Shown here piece by piece: positions 62,393-64,000 of a DNA stretch of 64,000 nucleotides. The stretch comes from Microcosmobacter sp040493455 (lineage in GTDB: Bacteria; Bacteroidota; Bacteroidia; Flavobacteriales; Flavobacteriaceae), in contig NZ_JANFDA010000003.1 in NCBI RefSeq assembly GCF_040493455.1, positions 62,001-126,000 of the forward strand. Reading direction: 5' to 3'. Numbering within the stretch: position 1 is the stretch's first letter; each line of letters starts with the position of its first letter. Made by a program: the position numbers and the translations under genes. The notes under the pieces were generated by a model. The model saw only the letters and a program-made list of their open reading frames with translations, searched no databases and was not told the origin of the DNA.

Positions 62393-62765
62393 TTTCTAAA
62401 ATTTCTTTCGAATATTTTGATGACATCTCTGAGGCTATTTCTTTTGAGACACCAATCTTTATTAAATCTTTTTTCCAAATATCTTCAATTTCCGTAATGT
62501 CTGGTTTTCTATCCTTTTTTATCTTCAAAAATTGAGCTAATAAATTCAAGAATTTAATTAGTAGCTCAGCGGACTTGAACATATTGTCTAAATCATCACC
62601 CCATTGAAATTGTCCTTTTTTTGAGTCTGTATTTAAATTGATTGTACCAGAACTATAAAATTCATCTAGATATGAATCTTGAATTAAAGAAAATTCAGGG
62701 AATTCATCTGGAAATAGTTCGAGCGCTATTTCGCTTGTTAGATTTCTAATTTGATTTTTATTCAT
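62361..62765 (-). CDS. Unrecognised protein coupled to the metalloprotease
   Basis: A 134-residue, charged, mostly helical protein starting MNKNQIRNLTSEIALEL; an ATG at 62822 could add 19 residues but lies in the non-coding tail of the previous gene. Segments include FPDEFPEFSLIQDSYLDEF and ELLIKFLNLLAQFLK, and the C-terminus is lysine-rich. There is no signal peptide and no known motif. The overlap with the protease gene implies coupled synthesis: it could be a regulator, inhibitor or partner of the protease. Confidence 0.6.
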   Translation of the reverse strand: MNKNQIRNLTSEIALELFPDEFPEFSLIQDSYLDEFYSSGTINLNTDSKKGQFQWGDDLDNMFKSAELLIKFLNLLAQFLKIKKDRKPDITEIEDIWKKDLIKIGVSKEIASEMSSKYSKEILEIVTSDKSKKK

Positions 62766-62996
62766 TATCGATAGTATAAATATTTCATAATCTTTAATTA
62801 GCTCAACATCTCCAGCCAGCATAGTAGATTCAATGCCACACTACGATCTCGAATATGAGTAGTTGCGCGAGTTAGCACTTATCTTTACAAGTACACACCA
62901 AACTGAAAATCCGCAGAAATTTTCAGAAGTGATGGATTGAGCCTGTCGAAGGCTAGGCGAGAACAAGCAATTACTTATAGCCATTGTTATAAGGAG
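62766..62996 (-). other. Non-coding cassette tail, copy 2
   Basis: About 175-230 bases between genes. Reading the minus strand from 62996, it contains the 32-base repeat (62959-62990), a hairpin AGCCT-TCGAC-AGGCT, a second hairpin CTGAAAAT...ATTTTCAG, then a segment with CGAGATCGTAGTGTGGC before the next gene. It resembles the long structured tails that follow genes in Bacteroidota cassette arrays. No ORF was found in it. Confidence 0.55.
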
Positions 62997-63671
62997 TTAT
63001 TTTTCAGGTATTCTTTCTCTCAACTTAATAGCTCTTTCCTTAGTTTTTTCTCCATTAACTTCAGCCTTTTTGCTAAATTCAGTTATTAAGCTAGAATATT
63101 TTAATAATGTTGCTTTGTTAAGATGTGAAAGAGTTACCAAAGCATTATATATTCCATCTTTGTTTGATAAATTCTGTTCGCCAAAATCAATTATTGAAAT
63201 TACTATTTCTTGGTCATTTTTCCATCCAGTCATTATTTCTTGGTAAGATGATAGCCGAATAGACTTATCTTCACTAAATAGTCCTTCTGCAAGCTTGTTT
63301 CTTTTATCTTTTAGAGTTTTATTGGCAAATTCCTTTAATTCTTGCTCTTCATCTGATTCAGATACTACTTTGACTAATTGAGGTCCTTCTTCAGGTAAAG
63401 CGATTAGTATCGATTGTATTGCTAGCTTTTTTCTTTTTGGACTATCACTTAAAAGAGCTTCAAAAAATGATGATACTAAATTAACCTGACCTACTTTCGA
63501 ATTTGTGATTGAAACTTGTCTTTGGTGGTCAAATTGATTATTCTGTATTTCCATTTCTGCTTTATGTTGCATTACTGCAAAAATGTGTCCAGCATAGGCG
63601 ATGGCAATAGGAATTAATATCCCAGAAAGTATTTTTAATTTATCCCAAATATCTTTTTTTTCCGTTCCCAT
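62997..63671 (-). CDS. Unrecognised membrane-anchored helical protein
   Basis: A 224-residue protein starting at ATG 63671 (MGTEKKDIWDK); an upstream GTG at 63692 lies inside the attC-like tail and is unlikely. One membrane helix (ILSGILIPIAIAYAGHIFAV, about 12-31) is followed by a Gln- and charge-rich stretch and a helical domain of HEAT-like character (KRKKLAIQSILIALPEEGPQLVKVV, SIRLSSYQEIMTGW). No enzyme motif is present. It is flanked on both sides by structured non-coding tails, as expected for a cassette gene. Confidence 0.65.
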   Translation of the reverse strand: MGTEKKDIWDKLKILSGILIPIAIAYAGHIFAVMQHKAEMEIQNNQFDHQRQVSITNSKVGQVNLVSSFFEALLSDSPKRKKLAIQSILIALPEEGPQLVKVVSESDEEQELKEFANKTLKDKRNKLAEGLFSEDKSIRLSSYQEIMTGWKNDQEIVISIIDFGEQNLSNKDGIYNALVTLSHLNKATLLKYSSLITEFSKKAEVNGEKTKERAIKLRERIPEK

Positions 63672-63689
63672 TCCTTTATGTTTTAATTG

Positions 63690-63750
63690 CACCTAACGGT
63701 CTGTGTATGGTACGTATCCCGAAGAGTATACACTATATACCTTGTTGTAT
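63690..63750 (-). repeat. attC-like recombination site
   Basis: On the minus strand it runs from ATACAACAAGG to CCGTTAGGTGC (61 bases). It can fold with AAC/GTT (63746-63744 with 63697-63695), GGT/ACC and GTGTAT/ATACAC pairs separated by unpaired bases. The AAC...GTT ends are the only bases strictly conserved in integron attC sites, and GTTAGGT fits GTTRRRY. Its left end lies right behind the stop of one gene and its right end before the start of the next. Confidence 0.5.
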
Positions 63751-63754
63751 ACTG

Positions 63755-64000
63755 TTATTGTTTTTGTTTTAATAGAGTAAATAGCCCTTTACTGTCAAAT
63801 TCATAGTTAGACATCACTTTTCTGGTTTCTTCATTAGTATCAAATTCAGGGTCAGATAGAAGCATTACCACGTCCATCATACTTAAAGTCTCTAATTTCT
63901 CTAATTTTTCACCTATCAACATTAGTTTTCTACATAAGGGGCCGATTGAGGTACCCTCAGGAAAGAGAGGATCAATAGTAACTTTTGTGGTTGTCCCTGG
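63755..64000 (-). CDS. C-terminal part of an unrecognised protein (continues beyond the window)
   Basis: The last 81 codons of a minus-strand gene that enters from the right edge, ending ...SKGLFTLLKQKQ and a TAA at 63757-63755. It includes CRKLMLIGEKLEKLE and DPEFDTNEETRKVM. Open frame throughout and same strand as the neighbouring cassette genes. The family is unknown. Confidence 0.65.
   Translation of the reverse strand, partial: PGTTTKVTIDPLFPEGTSIGPLCRKLMLIGEKLEKLETLSMMDVVMLLSDPEFDTNEETRKVMSNYEFDSKGLFTLLKQKQ

Noticed and set aside
62823..62996. A complete attC site in the middle tail
   Set aside because: The left AAC is present in ATAACAATGG, but the matching GTT at the right end is altered (CGTAGTG), so I only claim a shared tail, not a working site.

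Overview
The window is AT-rich chromosome from a marine-type member of the Flavobacteriaceae (Bacteroidota). Evidence for this is the gliding genes gldF and gldG, three secreted proteins with type IX secretion (T9SS) C-terminal sorting domains, Bacteroidota-style promoters (TTTG, about 19-20 nt, TAnnTTTG), near absence of Shine-Dalgarno sequences, and families typical of the group (DUF3276, DUF1573, DUF2911, DUF3857, DUF6263). No rRNA, tRNA, CRISPR array, prophage or insertion sequence was recognised.

Layout, left to right. 1-9.2 kb: an M14 carboxypeptidase cut by the window edge, a PUR-family protein with an ABC exporter, leucine dehydrogenase, a nusB/DUF1573/yajC cluster and two small envelope genes. 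9.3-13.5 kb: rpmH, a short carB and a T9SS protein. 13.5-21.8 kb: a sensory block made of pyruvate:ferredoxin oxidoreductase, an OsmC protein and a sigma-54 activator that carries a cyclic-nucleotide-binding domain, divergent from a class III nucleotide cyclase. A sigma-54 promoter, an IHF-like site and three upstream inverted repeats lie between the activator and osmC. 21.9-32.3 kb: a T9SS PQQ-type dehydrogenase, dnaN, the gldF/gldG cluster with an extra BamE-like gene, a SAM hydrolase, phoH and purC. 32.4-49.7 kb: mostly secreted or surface proteins (transglutaminase-like giant, GEVED adhesin, DUF2911, a hydrolase, a lipoprotein form of PNGase F, an M1 aminopeptidase, a patatin) plus recG.

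49.7-58.5 kb is a tightly packed nine-gene minus-strand operon: ABC transporter, two DUF3526 permeases, MerC-like protein, FolE, a COG0523 metallochaperone, an NTF2-like protein, an unknown protein and the zinc-independent phosphatase PhoX. It is divergent from a Fur/Zur-family regulator. Two copies of a TGCAA-N5-TTGCA-type operator sit over both promoters, and a ZIP metal transporter lies just beyond the regulator. Together they look like a zinc-limitation response.

60-64 kb: an rRNA methyltransferase gene ends, and a second copy of its last 17 codons, differing only synonymously, follows beyond a small inverted-repeat element. From there to the right edge, unrelated low-GC genes of unknown function all lie on the minus strand. 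They are separated by non-coding tails that share sequence and, in one case, look like an integron attC site. This is probably a mobile cassette-like island placed at the 3' end of the methyltransferase gene.
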